A stretch of 64,000 nt of DNA, taken from the NCBI RefSeq assembly GCF_001185345.1, contig NZ_KQ236743.1:684857-748856 (forward strand), read 5' to 3'. The DNA is from Dorea sp. D27. GTDB taxonomy: Bacteria > Bacillota > Clostridia > Lachnospirales > Lachnospiraceae. How positions within the stretch are numbered: the stretch's first letter is position 1; each line of letters starts with the position of its first letter. Positions 7,825 through 15,438 of the stretch are shown here, piece by piece. A model generated the notes under the pieces. The model worked only from the letters and a program-made list of their open reading frames with translations. It was not told the origin of the DNA and did not search any database. The position numbers and the translations under genes were made by a program.

Positions 7825-8523
7825 ATGGGTATACTGTCTTATGTAAGAGAAGAAGTGAAAGTGATCAGGGAGAGAGACCCTGCCATCAAATCGAATATGG
7901 AAGTGTTCCTGTATCCGAGCTTCAAGGTTATACTGAGATACCGGATTGCCCATAAGCTGTATCGGAAAAAGCACTTTTTTCTGGCCCGGTGGATTTCTCA
8001 GCGTGCAGCAAGAAAGACTGGGATAGAGATCCATCCGGGAGCCAGGATTGGCAAGGGACTTTTTATCGACCACGGCAGCGGCGTAATCATCGGAGAGACG
8101 ACGGAAATCGGCAACAACGTGACCTTGTACCAGGGAGTGACCCTTGGAGGAACCGGCAAGGAGCAGGGAAAGCGGCATCCGACGCTGCGGGATAACGTGA
8201 TGGTGAGTGCGGGTGCCAAGATACTCGGCTCCTTTACGATCGGAGAGAATTCTAAGATTGGAGCCGGTTCGGTCGTGCTTGAGGAAGTGCCGCCCAATTG
8301 TACGGTGGTGGGAGTGCCCGGCAGGGTAGTCAAGATGGGAGACCAGAGGATACCGCGTGTAGATATGGATCAGGTGCATCTGCCGGATCCTATCAGCAAT
8401 GATATCCGGGAGCTGCAAAAGGACAATGTCCGAATGCACCGGCAGATCCAGGAGATGGAGAAGCGCATGAGGTGCATGCGGGAAGACAATATAGAAGTGT
8501 TGAACGAGGAGGAAAAGGAATAA
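7825..8523 (+). CDS. cysE: Serine O-acetyltransferase
   Basis: CysE makes O-acetylserine from serine and acetyl-CoA, the committed step to cysteine. The 232-aa protein has the N-terminal helical part, then a left-handed beta-helix hexapeptide domain (about 65-170) with IHPGARIG, FIDHGSGVVIGE-type and GVTLGGTGK motifs holding the catalytic His and Asp. The C-terminal ~40 residues form a charged coiled coil. ATG 7825 is preferred because the upstream in-frame ATG 7792 lies inside the T-box terminator. cysS follows one base after the stop. Confidence 0.95.
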   Translation: MGILSYVREEVKVIRERDPAIKSNMEVFLYPSFKVILRYRIAHKLYRKKHFFLARWISQRAARKTGIEIHPGARIGKGLFIDHGSGVIIGETTEIGNNVTLYQGVTLGGTGKEQGKRHPTLRDNVMVSAGAKILGSFTIGENSKIGAGSVVLEEVPPNCTVVGVPGRVVKMGDQRIPRVDMDQVHLPDPISNDIRELQKDNVRMHRQIQEMEKRMRCMREDNIEVLNEEEKE

Positions 8524-8524
8524 T

Positions 8525-9931
8525 ATGAAAGTGTTTAATACGCTCACAAGAAAAAAAGAAGAATTCGTACCTGTGGAGGAAGGAAAGGTCAAGATGTACG
8601 TGTGCGGCCCCACAGTCTACAACTTTATCCATATCGGCAATGCAAGGCCGATGATCGTGTTTGACACGGTGAGAAGATATTTTGAATATAAAGGCTATGA
8701 TGTGAACTATGTGTCCAACTTTACTGACGTGGACGACAAGATCATCAAGAAAGCGATTGAAGAGAGGGTGTCCGCGGACGAGATATCCAAGCGCTATATC
8801 GCAGAGTGCAAGAAGGATATGGAAGGCATGAATGTAAAACCGGCGACGAAGCATCCGCTGGCTACGGAAGAGATATGCGGCATGGTGGAGATGATTGGAG
8901 ACCTTATCGAGAAAGGCTATGCGTATGAGAAGAACGGTACCGTGTACTTCCGAACGAGAAGCTTCAAGGATTACGGAAAGCTCTCCCACAAGAATCTGGA
9001 TGACCTGCGAACGGGGGAACGTTCTCTGCTGGTCACAGGAGAAGAGGAAAAGGAAGACCCGCTTGATTTTGTCCTCTGGAAGCCGAAGAAGGAAGGGGAG
9101 CCGGCATGGGATTCACCGTGGAGCGACGGACGTCCGGGATGGCATATCGAGTGTTCCGTCATGTCCAGAAAGTATCTCGGGGAGCAGATTGATATCCACG
9201 CAGGTGGCGAGGACCTCGTATTTCCCCACCATGAAAATGAGATTGCGCAGAGTGAGGCGGCAAACGGAAAGGAATTTGCGAAATACTGGATGCACAATGC
9301 ATTCCTCAATATCGACAACCATAAGATGAGCAAATCTCTCGGCAACTTCCGTACGGTCAGGGAAATCAGTGAACAATATGACCTGCAGGTGCTGAGGTTC
9401 TTCATGCTGAGCGCCCACTACAGAAGTCCGCTCAACTTCAGTGCCGACCTGATGGAAGCATCCAGAAATGGATTAGAGCGTATCGTCAATGCGGCGGATA
9501 ACCTGAAGTTCCTCATGGGCAAAGCGAAGAATGAAGAGATGTCCACAGAGGAACAAGAGGCATATGTAAAGTCGGAAGGGTTTGTAGAAGGTTTCGAGGC
9601 CGCGATGGAGGATGACTTCAATACGGCTGATGCAGTGGCGGCAGTGTTCGATCTGGTCAAATATATCAACACGACGGCAGACGGGGAAAGCTCCAGGACC
9701 TATCTGCAGGCGCTGTTTGACCGACTTGTCAAATTAACAGGTGTATTGGGGTTGATTGTTGACAAAAAAGAGGATATGCTGGAAGAAGATATAGAAAAGC
9801 TTATTGCCAAGCGCCAGGCTGCGCGGAAGGAGAAGAACTTTGCACGCGCGGATGAGATTCGTGACGAGCTGCTTGAGAAAGGCATCATATTAGAAGACAC
9901 ACGTGAAGGAGTAAAATGGAAAAAGGCATAG
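8525..9931 (+). CDS. cysS: Cysteinyl-tRNA synthetase
   Basis: This class Ia synthetase is 468 aa, the usual length. It contains the zinc-ligand Cys in YVCGPTVYN, the HIGN form of the HIGH motif, ECSVM and HHENEIAQSE zinc and active-site residues, and the KMSKS loop. The C-terminal anticodon-binding region is intact. It is coupled to cysE and overlaps mrnC by 16 nt. T-box control from tRNA-Cys is expected to cover at least cysE-cysS. Confidence 0.97.
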   Translation: MKVFNTLTRKKEEFVPVEEGKVKMYVCGPTVYNFIHIGNARPMIVFDTVRRYFEYKGYDVNYVSNFTDVDDKIIKKAIEERVSADEISKRYIAECKKDMEGMNVKPATKHPLATEEICGMVEMIGDLIEKGYAYEKNGTVYFRTRSFKDYGKLSHKNLDDLRTGERSLLVTGEEEKEDPLDFVLWKPKKEGEPAWDSPWSDGRPGWHIECSVMSRKYLGEQIDIHAGGEDLVFPHHENEIAQSEAANGKEFAKYWMHNAFLNIDNHKMSKSLGNFRTVREISEQYDLQVLRFFMLSAHYRSPLNFSADLMEASRNGLERIVNAADNLKFLMGKAKNEEMSTEEQEAYVKSEGFVEGFEAAMEDDFNTADAVAAVFDLVKYINTTADGESSRTYLQALFDRLVKLTGVLGLIVDKKEDMLEEDIEKLIAKRQAARKEKNFARADEIRDELLEKGIILEDTREGVKWKKA

Positions 9932-10368
9932 AATGGCAGTTTGATTCATATATGCGCGAGACTTTTCAGATGAAAGAGGTGGATATGAAAGAGTATTCAC
10001 CTCTTGCTTTGGCATATATTGGCGACAGTATTTTTGATTTGATCATCAAGAGCCTTGTGGTTAATGAAGGGAACCGGCAGGTCAAAAAGCTGCATAAGGA
10101 GACGAGCTCCTATGTGCAGGCGTCCGCCCAGTCCCGGATGATGCGGACGATTCAGGACCAGCTGACCGAAGAAGAACATGCGGTCTATAAAAGGGGCAGG
10201 AACGCTAAGAGCGTATCGCCGGCCAAGAACCAGACGCTGGCAGACTACAGGCGGGCCACCGGTTTCGAGGCGCTGATGGGGTATCTGTATCTGAGGCAGG
10301 ACTACAGGCGGATGATGGATCTCGTCAAGCTGGGGCTTGACAGTATAAAAGGAGAAGAGAATGAGTGA
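9916..10368 (+). CDS. mrnC: Mini-ribonuclease III
   Basis: This 150-aa protein consists of the RNase III catalytic fold only, without a dsRNA-binding domain, as in Mini-III that matures 23S rRNA ends. The motifs LAYIGDSIFDL (about residue 30) and ATGFEALMGYLYL (about 115) carry the acidic catalytic residues. Its position between cysS and an rlmB-type methyltransferase is the conserved Firmicutes order. ATG 9916 lies inside the end of cysS, implying translational coupling. Confidence 0.93.
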   Translation: MEKGIEWQFDSYMRETFQMKEVDMKEYSPLALAYIGDSIFDLIIKSLVVNEGNRQVKKLHKETSSYVQASAQSRMMRTIQDQLTEEEHAVYKRGRNAKSVSPAKNQTLADYRRATGFEALMGYLYLRQDYRRMMDLVKLGLDSIKGEENE

Positions 10369-11113
10369 ACGTCAGGTAAATGAATTGATGATCGAAGGGC
10401 GCAACGCGGTGCTGGAGGCATTCCGCTCAGGCAAGCCTGTCGATAAGGTGTTTATCCTCGATGGATGCCAGGACGGCCCTGTCCGCACTATCGTAAGGGA
10501 GGCGAAAAAGCACGATACGGTGTTGAACTTCGTGACAAAAGAACGGCTTTCGCAGATGTCGGAGACCGGGAAGCACCAGGGGGTTATCGCTTACGGCGCG
10601 GCCTATGAGTATGGGGAAGTTGAGGATATGCTTGCCCTGGCGCAGGAGAAGGGGGAAGACCCGTTCCTCTTTGTGCTCGACAACATCGAAGACCCGCACA
10701 ATCTCGGCGCGATCATCCGTACGGCCAATCTGGCGGGCGCCCACGGAGTTATCATTCCAAAGCGCCGGGCAGCAGGGCTTACGGCGACTGTGGCAAAGAC
10801 ATCGGCAGGTGCCCTGAATTACACGCCGGTGGCGAAGGTGACGAACCTGTCCAAGACGATGGAAGACCTGAAAGAGAAGGGGTTCTGGTTCGTCTGTGCG
10901 GATATGGGCGGGGAATCTATGTACCGCCTGAATCTGACCGGACCGATCGGCCTCGTGATAGGCAGCGAGGGTGAAGGGGTCGGACGCCTTGTCAGGGAAA
11001 AGTGTGATTTCGTGGCAGGCATCCCGATGAAGGGTGACATAGATTCCCTAAACGCATCGGTGGCGGCGGGAGTGCTCGCCTATGAAATCGTCAGGCAGCG
11101 CTTGCAGAAATAG
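10361..11113 (+). CDS. rlmB: TrmH/SpoU-family 23S rRNA 2'-O-methyltransferase
   Basis: The protein is 250 aa: an N-terminal L30e-like substrate-binding domain (about 8-85) and a SPOUT methyltransferase domain with the three trefoil-knot motifs, DNIEDPHNLGAIIRTA, IGSEGEGVG and SLNASVAAGV. It probably methylates a G in 23S rRNA, as RlmB (Gm2251) does. The start overlaps mrnC by 8 nt. The exact target nucleotide is inferred from the family and position only. Confidence 0.9.
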   Translation: MSERQVNELMIEGRNAVLEAFRSGKPVDKVFILDGCQDGPVRTIVREAKKHDTVLNFVTKERLSQMSETGKHQGVIAYGAAYEYGEVEDMLALAQEKGEDPFLFVLDNIEDPHNLGAIIRTANLAGAHGVIIPKRRAAGLTATVAKTSAGALNYTPVAKVTNLSKTMEDLKEKGFWFVCADMGGESMYRLNLTGPIGLVIGSEGEGVGRLVREKCDFVAGIPMKGDIDSLNASVAAGVLAYEIVRQRLQK

Positions 11114-11125
11114 TGAGGTATGGTT

Positions 11126-11737
11126 ATGTCCGATTATGGGAAGATGACAGACGAACAGCTGATCCGGAACCTGAGGGCCGGAGAAAAGGCGATTGTCGAT
11201 TATATTATGGACAAGTATAAGAATCTCGTCCGGAAGGAGGCGAAGGCCATGTACCTTCTGGGGGGCGAAAACGACGACCTGATTCAGGAGGGGATGATCG
11301 GCCTGTTCAAAGCGGTGGAAGATTACGACGTGGAACAGGAGGCATCTTTCTTCAGCTTCGCAAGGCTGTGCATCACCCGGCAGATGTATTCCGCCATCGA
11401 GGCGTCCCGCCGGAAAAAGCACAGTCCGCTGAACTCTTATATCTCGCTTTACGACCAGGAGGATGAAAAGGGCTCCCTGCTGGAGACGATGGAGGCAGGG
11501 GGAGAGAGCAATCCGGAGGAGCTGTTTTTGAGCAAGGAGTATGTTACGCTTTTGGAGAGTGAACTGGAGGAACAGCTGAGCGACCTGGAGAGCAGGGTGC
11601 TCTATCTGCATCTGATGGGGACGGATTACCGCACGATTGCCAAGCTTATCGACAAAAGTCCGAAGACGGTCGATAATGCCCTGCAGCGCATCAAGAATAA
11701 GACAGAGAAGATTCTGGCCAGGGAAGATACGAAATAA
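11126..11737 (+). CDS. sigH: Sporulation/stationary-phase sigma factor SigH
   Basis: The 203-aa sigma-70 family protein has region 2 (about 25-95, with DLIQEGMIGLFKAVEDYD) and region 4 (about 150-198, with YRTIAKLIDKSPKTVDNALQRIK as its helix-turn-helix). Position after mrnC-rlmB matches sigH in Bacilli and Clostridia, where it drives early sporulation genes. ATG 11120 touches the TGAGGT site, so ATG 11126 is preferred. It suggests that the host can sporulate, though gene presence alone does not prove it. Confidence 0.9.
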   Translation: MSDYGKMTDEQLIRNLRAGEKAIVDYIMDKYKNLVRKEAKAMYLLGGENDDLIQEGMIGLFKAVEDYDVEQEASFFSFARLCITRQMYSAIEASRRKKHSPLNSYISLYDQEDEKGSLLETMEAGGESNPEELFLSKEYVTLLESELEEQLSDLESRVLYLHLMGTDYRTIAKLIDKSPKTVDNALQRIKNKTEKILAREDTK

Positions 11738-11755
11738 GAAAATAGCTAAAAGATA

Positions 11756-11785
11756 TTGACAAACAGTCATGTGATATTGTATATT
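11756..11785 (+). promoter_or_regulatory. Promoter for tRNA-Thr
   Basis: Perfect TTGACA (11756-11761), 18-bp spacer and TATATT (11780-11785), 24 bp before the tRNA-Thr 5' end. Confidence 0.75.
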
Positions 11786-11809
11786 ATTGACGTTGCATAT
11801 TACATGTAT

Positions 11810-11882
11810 GCTGTCTTGGCGCAGTCGGTAGCGCGTCGCCTTGGTAAGGCGGAGGCCGGGGGTTCAAGTCCCCTAGACAGCT
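11810..11882 (+). tRNA. tRNA-Thr (GGT)
   Basis: Cloverleaf: acceptor GCTGTCT/AGACAGC, D-arm GCGC/GCGC, anticodon stem TCGCC/GGCGG with loop TTGGTAA (anticodon GGT), T-arm with TTCAAGT and stem GGGG/CCCC, and discriminator T. CCA is not encoded. Its 3' end is repeated imperfectly at 12267-12288, on the far side of the toxin-antitoxin cassette. Confidence 0.92.
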
Positions 11883-11883
11883 T
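11862..11883 (+). repeat. att-like direct repeat, copy 1 (tRNA-Thr 3' end)
   Basis: Twenty-two bases covering the T-loop to acceptor end of tRNA-Thr recur at 12267-12288 with one mismatch (CCCTAGAC versus CCCTGGAC). Duplication of a tRNA 3' end is typical of site-specific integration. Confidence 0.6.
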
Positions 11884-11904
11884 TCAAAATTGCTGTAAAG
11901 AAGC

Positions 11905-11932
11905 TTTACATTCAAAAAATTTATGCTATAAT
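11905..11932 (+). promoter_or_regulatory. Promoter of the antitoxin RNA
   Basis: TTTACA (11905-11910), 16-bp spacer and perfect TATAAT (11927-11932) with an extended TGC just before it. Predicted start is about 11939. It points toward, and converges with, the toxin gene. Confidence 0.75.
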
Positions 11933-11939
11933 AATCATA

Positions 11940-12027
11940 GAAGTAGGAGCAACCGCCCACAAAGTGGTTAGCCTCTAGTTGGCAAAAAGCCTACCTATAC
12001 CGCCAAGTACAAAGGTAGGCTTTTTTA
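11940..12027 (+). ncRNA. Putative type I antitoxin RNA
   Basis: From the strong promoter at 11905 a transcript of about 88 nt would end at a 12-bp terminator stem (11985-11996 with 12013-12024) followed by T's. It contains no good ORF. The terminator overlaps the 3' end of the oppositely oriented toxin gene, giving 3'-end complementarity as in txpA/RatA-type pairs. The 5' part (about 11944-11976) resembles the 5' UTR of the toxin mRNA in the same sense; the segment is nearly self-complementary, so kissing interactions are possible. This is a prediction from sequence only. Confidence 0.65.
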
Positions 12028-12120
12028 TTTTCGCTTGTTATTCCTATCTATGCAGGCAAGCAGTGCGATGAGAAAAGTACCACCTAAAAATAAAAGGCTG
12101 AGAACTTCGAATGTATTCAT
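12025..12120 (-). CDS. 31-aa holin-like type I toxin peptide
   Basis: Minus-strand ATG 12120 encodes a peptide starting MNTFEVLSLLFLGGTF, continuing through a hydrophobic stretch and ending IDRNNKRK before TAA. One transmembrane helix (about residues 4-24) followed by a short charged tail matches the putative holin-like toxin family (TxpA/BsrG-like). GGGGAGGTGG lies 6 nt upstream of the start. That site can pair with GCCTCCC in the 5' UTR, as in other type I toxins with masked ribosome binding sites. A convergent antitoxin RNA overlaps the 3' end. Confidence 0.8.
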   Translation of the reverse strand: MNTFEVLSLLFLGGTFLIALLACIDRNNKRK

Positions 12121-12221
12121 ACGCACCACCTCCCCTCATCTGTAAAGTATGGGAGGCTACCACCTTGTTGTACACGGTTGCTCCGTGAATAAATGATATC
12201 ATAGCAAAGATGAAAATACAA
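12121..12221 (-). promoter_or_regulatory. Toxin promoter and structured 5' UTR
   Basis: On the minus strand, TTGTAT (12221-12216), a 17-bp spacer and TATCAT (12198-12193) form a promoter with a start near 12186. The ~65-nt leader contains GGAGCAACCG and a GCCTCCC segment (about 12151-12156) able to pair with the GGGAGG of the ribosome binding site (12131-12136), which would limit toxin translation. Confidence 0.65.
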
Positions 12222-12266
12222 TCATGAATGTGTGTGGGTTATTTGTTGTAAATGAGCTGTCAAAGT

Positions 12267-12288
12267 GTTCAAGTCCCCTGGACAGCTT
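12267..12288 (+). repeat. att-like direct repeat, copy 2 (truncated tRNA-Thr remnant)
   Basis: This is a 21/22 match to the tRNA-Thr 3' end. Just upstream (about 12255-12260) is GCTGTC, equal to the tRNA acceptor 5' strand, so the site reads like an acceptor plus T-arm lacking the D and anticodon arms. No functional tRNA can form. Confidence 0.6.
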
Positions 12289-12291
12289 GAT

Positions 12292-12318
12292 TACTCCCTT
12301 TCAGGGAGTATTTTTTTC
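12292..12318 (+). terminator. Rho-independent terminator
   Basis: Stem ACTCCCT (12293-12299) with AGGGAGT (12303-12309), then a run of T's. It probably terminated tRNA-Thr before the cassette was inserted. Confidence 0.75.
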
Positions 12319-12344
12319 GTTATTATGAGAGAGGGTAAAGGCAA

Positions 12345-13688
12345 ATGAGAAAATCAACAGTTATGACAGAAGGAGTCATATGGAAGGAGATGCTGTTCTT
12401 CTCTATTCCTCTTATTCTGGGCAACCTGTTCCAGCAGCTGTATAATACGGTCGATTCCATCATCGTGGGAAACTATATTGGCAGCGAGGCGCTGGCGGCA
12501 GTCGGCTCCAGCTCTTCTATCATCAACCTGCTCATAGGGTTCTGCATCGGTGCTTCGGCGGGCGCAGGGGTAGTCATCTCACAGTTCTTCGGGGCAAGAG
12601 ATGAAAAGGGTTTGAAAAAGGCAGTACACACGACCGTTGCCATATCGATAGCGGCAGGGGTCATATTGACCGTGGCGGGCATCCTGCTGGCTCCCGTCAT
12701 CCTGAGGGCGATGGGGACACCGGCGGAAGTGTTCCGGGAGGCGGTCATCTATCTGCAGGTGTATTTTGGCGGAATCGTGTTTTCCGTCATCTACAATATG
12801 TCCGCAGGAATCCTGAACGCGGTCGGCAATTCCAAGCGGTCCCTCGTATACCTGATGATAGCCGCGCTATCGAATATCATACTGGACATCCTGTTCGTCA
12901 TCGTACTTAAGATGGGGATTGTAGGTGCGGCGCTTGCCACAGATATCAGCCAGCTTCTGTCCTGTATCTTCATTATATTATATCTTGTCAGGAGCAAGGA
13001 AGTATACCATGTGAACATCAGGGAAATCCGCTTCTATGACAATCTGCTGTCCAAGATTATAAGAATCGGACTTCCGACCGGCATACAGAATATCGTCATC
13101 TCATTTTCCAACGTTATCGTCCAGTCCAGCGTCAACAGCTTCGGGGCTGTGGCGATGGCAGGATTTGCCGCCTACATTAAGATTGACGGATTCAATATCC
13201 TTCCGGTGCTGAGCTTTGGCATGGCGGCTGCCACATTTGCAGGGCAGAATATAGGTGCCGGCCGATACGACAGGGTGAGGAAGGGGATGTTCGTCTCGGT
13301 CGGGATGGGGGTCGTCTATACGATTCTGACAGGGATACTGCTGCTTACCTTTGCACCACAGGTCATAGGCGTATTTACGAAGAACCCGGACGTAGTTGGA
13401 TACGGCGTATATATCATGCGGTTTTTCTGCCCGTTCTACTGGCTCCTGGGAATATTGCAGGTACTGTCCGGCACGATACGGGGGACGGGAAAGACGATGG
13501 AGACGATGCTCGTATTCCTCTTCTCCCTCTGTATCTTCCGGGTCGCCTGGATATGGGGAGCGCTTGCCATCGAACACAAGCTCGACTGGGTCATGACCGC
13601 TTATCCGCTGTCCTGGCTTGTAGGAGCCGTCCTCATCCTGCTGTATGCATGGAAAGGGAACTGGATGCCCATCCAAAAACGTGAATGA
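12345..13688 (+). CDS. MATE-family multidrug/Na+ efflux transporter
   Basis: This 447-aa protein has twelve predicted membrane helices in two similar halves. The N-terminal signature PLILGNLFQQLYNTVDSIIVG is diagnostic for MATE exporters (NorM/DinF superfamily), which use Na+ or H+ gradients to export cationic compounds. ATG 12345 has GGGTAAAGG upstream. A related gene at 16918 shares the same N-terminal motif. The substrate cannot be predicted. Confidence 0.92.
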   Translation: MRKSTVMTEGVIWKEMLFFSIPLILGNLFQQLYNTVDSIIVGNYIGSEALAAVGSSSSIINLLIGFCIGASAGAGVVISQFFGARDEKGLKKAVHTTVAISIAAGVILTVAGILLAPVILRAMGTPAEVFREAVIYLQVYFGGIVFSVIYNMSAGILNAVGNSKRSLVYLMIAALSNIILDILFVIVLKMGIVGAALATDISQLLSCIFIILYLVRSKEVYHVNIREIRFYDNLLSKIIRIGLPTGIQNIVISFSNVIVQSSVNSFGAVAMAGFAAYIKIDGFNILPVLSFGMAAATFAGQNIGAGRYDRVRKGMFVSVGMGVVYTILTGILLLTFAPQVIGVFTKNPDVVGYGVYIMRFFCPFYWLLGILQVLSGTIRGTGKTMETMLVFLFSLCIFRVAWIWGALAIEHKLDWVMTAYPLSWLVGAVLILLYAWKGNWMPIQKRE

Positions 13689-13764
13689 ACGACCTTGTTC
13701 TGCCCGCTGTTTTATGATAAGATAAGGAACACAAATGCTACTGTATCCATAAGGAGGATTATTA

Positions 13765-15432
13765 ATGGGAGAAGAGATGATTTCCAAGAATTTTATTGAA
13801 CAGGAGATAGATAGAGACCTGGCGGAGGGAGTATATTCGGAGGTATGTACGAGATTCCCGCCGGAACCGAATGGGTATCTCCATATCGGACATGCCAAAT
13901 CTATTCTGCTTAACTATGGACTGTCCCAGAAATATGACGGCACGTTCCATCTCAGGTTCGATGATACGAACCCGACGAAAGAGGACACGGAATTCGTAGA
14001 GTCTATCAAGGAAGATGTGAAGTGGCTCGGGGCAGACTGGAAGGAGCACCTGTATTTCGCATCGGATTACTTCGATGTCATGTATGAATGCGCGCTCACG
14101 CTGATAAAAAAAGGGAAGGCATTCGTGTGCGACCTGAGCGCCGAAGAAATCAGGGAATACCGTGGTACGCTGACAGAGCCGGGGAAGAACAGCCCTTACC
14201 GGGACCGCACTGTGGAGGAGAACCTCGCCTTGTTCGAGGCCATGAAGAACGGAGAGTATAAAGACGGGGAGAAAGTGCTCAGGGCGAAGATTGATATGGC
14301 GTCCCCGAACATCAATATGCGGGATCCGGTCATCTACCGCGTCGCACGTATGACACATCACAATACGGGGGATAGATGGTGCATCTACCCGATGTATGAT
14401 TTTGCACACCCGATCGAAGACGCGGTAGAGAAGATTACCCATTCCATCTGTACGCTCGAATTTGAGGACCACAGGCCTTTGTACGACTGGGTGGTGAAGG
14501 AGTGCGGATTCGATCCGGCCCCGCGCCAGATAGAATTTGCGAAGCTTTACCTGACTAATGTGGTGACAGGAAAGCGATATATCAAGAAGCTCGTGCAGGA
14601 TGGCATCGTAGACGGATGGGACGACCCGAGGCTCGTCTCTATCGCCGCGCTCAGAAGAAGGGGCTTCACTCCGGAATCTATCAAGATGTTTGTGGAGATG
14701 TGCGGCGTGTCCAAGAGCCAGAGCTCTGTCGACTATGCGATGCTGGAATACTGTATCCGTGAAGATCTGAAGCTTAAAAGGCCGCGCATGATGGCCGTAC
14801 TGGATCCAATCCGGCTTGTGATCGACAATTATCCGGAAGGCGAAGTGGAATATCTGGACGTTGACAACAATATGGAGAATCCTGAGCTTGGGACGCGCAA
14901 GGTGCCGTTCTGCCGGGAACTGTATATTGAACGGAATGACTTTATGGTCGAACCTCCGAAGAAATATTTCCGTCTATTTCCCGGTAATGAGGTAAGGCTC
15001 ATGCATGCCTATTTTGTCACTTGCCAGAGCTATGAGACAGATGAAGCCGGCAATGTGACGGTCGTGCACGCTACGTATGACCCGGAGACGAAATGCGGGA
15101 CCGGATTTACCGGACGCAAGGTGAAAGGAACGATCCACTGGGTTGCGGCTCCATACGCCAGGCCGGCGGAAGTACGGCTGTACGAGAACCTCGTGGATGA
15201 AGAAAAAGGAGTATATAACAAGGAGGACGGTTCGCTGAACCTGAATCCAAATTCGCTGGAAGTGATTCAGAACTGTTATGTGGAAGAGAGCTTTGACAGT
15301 GCGAAGGGATGTGACAGCTTCCAGTTCGTACGAAACGGATACTTCTGTATCGACTCGAGAGATTCCTCGCCGGAGCATCTTGTGTTTAACAGAATCGTAT
15401 CCCTTAAGAGCTCCTTTAAGCTGCCGAAGTAG
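13765..15432 (+). CDS. glnS: Glutaminyl-tRNA synthetase
   Basis: This class Ib synthetase of 555 aa charges tRNA-Gln directly. [17 protein letters not shown] holds the HIGH motif, followed by [15 protein letters not shown] and [11 protein letters not shown] are GlnRS signatures, and the C-terminal two-barrel anticodon domain is intact. The KMSKS-equivalent loop reads TGKRY instead of MSKRK, keeping the Lys-Arg but losing the Ser. Most Firmicutes make Gln-tRNA by the GatCAB route, so glnS here reflects an old transfer known in some Clostridia. AAGGAGG precedes ATG 13765, and a MocR gene follows 6 nt downstream. Confidence 0.95.
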   Translation: MGEEMISKNFIEQEIDRDLAEGVYSEVCTRFPPEPNGYLHIGHAKSILLNYGLSQKYDGTFHLRFDDTNPTKEDTEFVESIKEDVKWLGADWKEHLYFASDYFDVMYECALTLIKKGKAFVCDLSAEEIREYRGTLTEPGKNSPYRDRTVEENLALFEAMKNGEYKDGEKVLRAKIDMASPNINMRDPVIYRVARMTHHNTGDRWCIYPMYDFAHPIEDAVEKITHSICTLEFEDHRPLYDWVVKECGFDPAPRQIEFAKLYLTNVVTGKRYIKKLVQDGIVDGWDDPRLVSIAALRRRGFTPESIKMFVEMCGVSKSQSSVDYAMLEYCIREDLKLKRPRMMAVLDPIRLVIDNYPEGEVEYLDVDNNMENPELGTRKVPFCRELYIERNDFMVEPPKKYFRLFPGNEVRLMHAYFVTCQSYETDEAGNVTVVHATYDPETKCGTGFTGRKVKGTIHWVAAPYARPAEVRLYENLVDEEKGVYNKEDGSLNLNPNSLEVIQNCYVEESFDSAKGCDSFQFVRNGYFCIDSRDSSPEHLVFNRIVSLKSSFKLPK

Positions 15433-15438
15433 ACGATT

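Noticed and set aside
12241-12290. A second functional tRNA-Thr
   Set aside because: Only acceptor-like and T-arm sequence is present; the D-arm and anticodon arm are missing.
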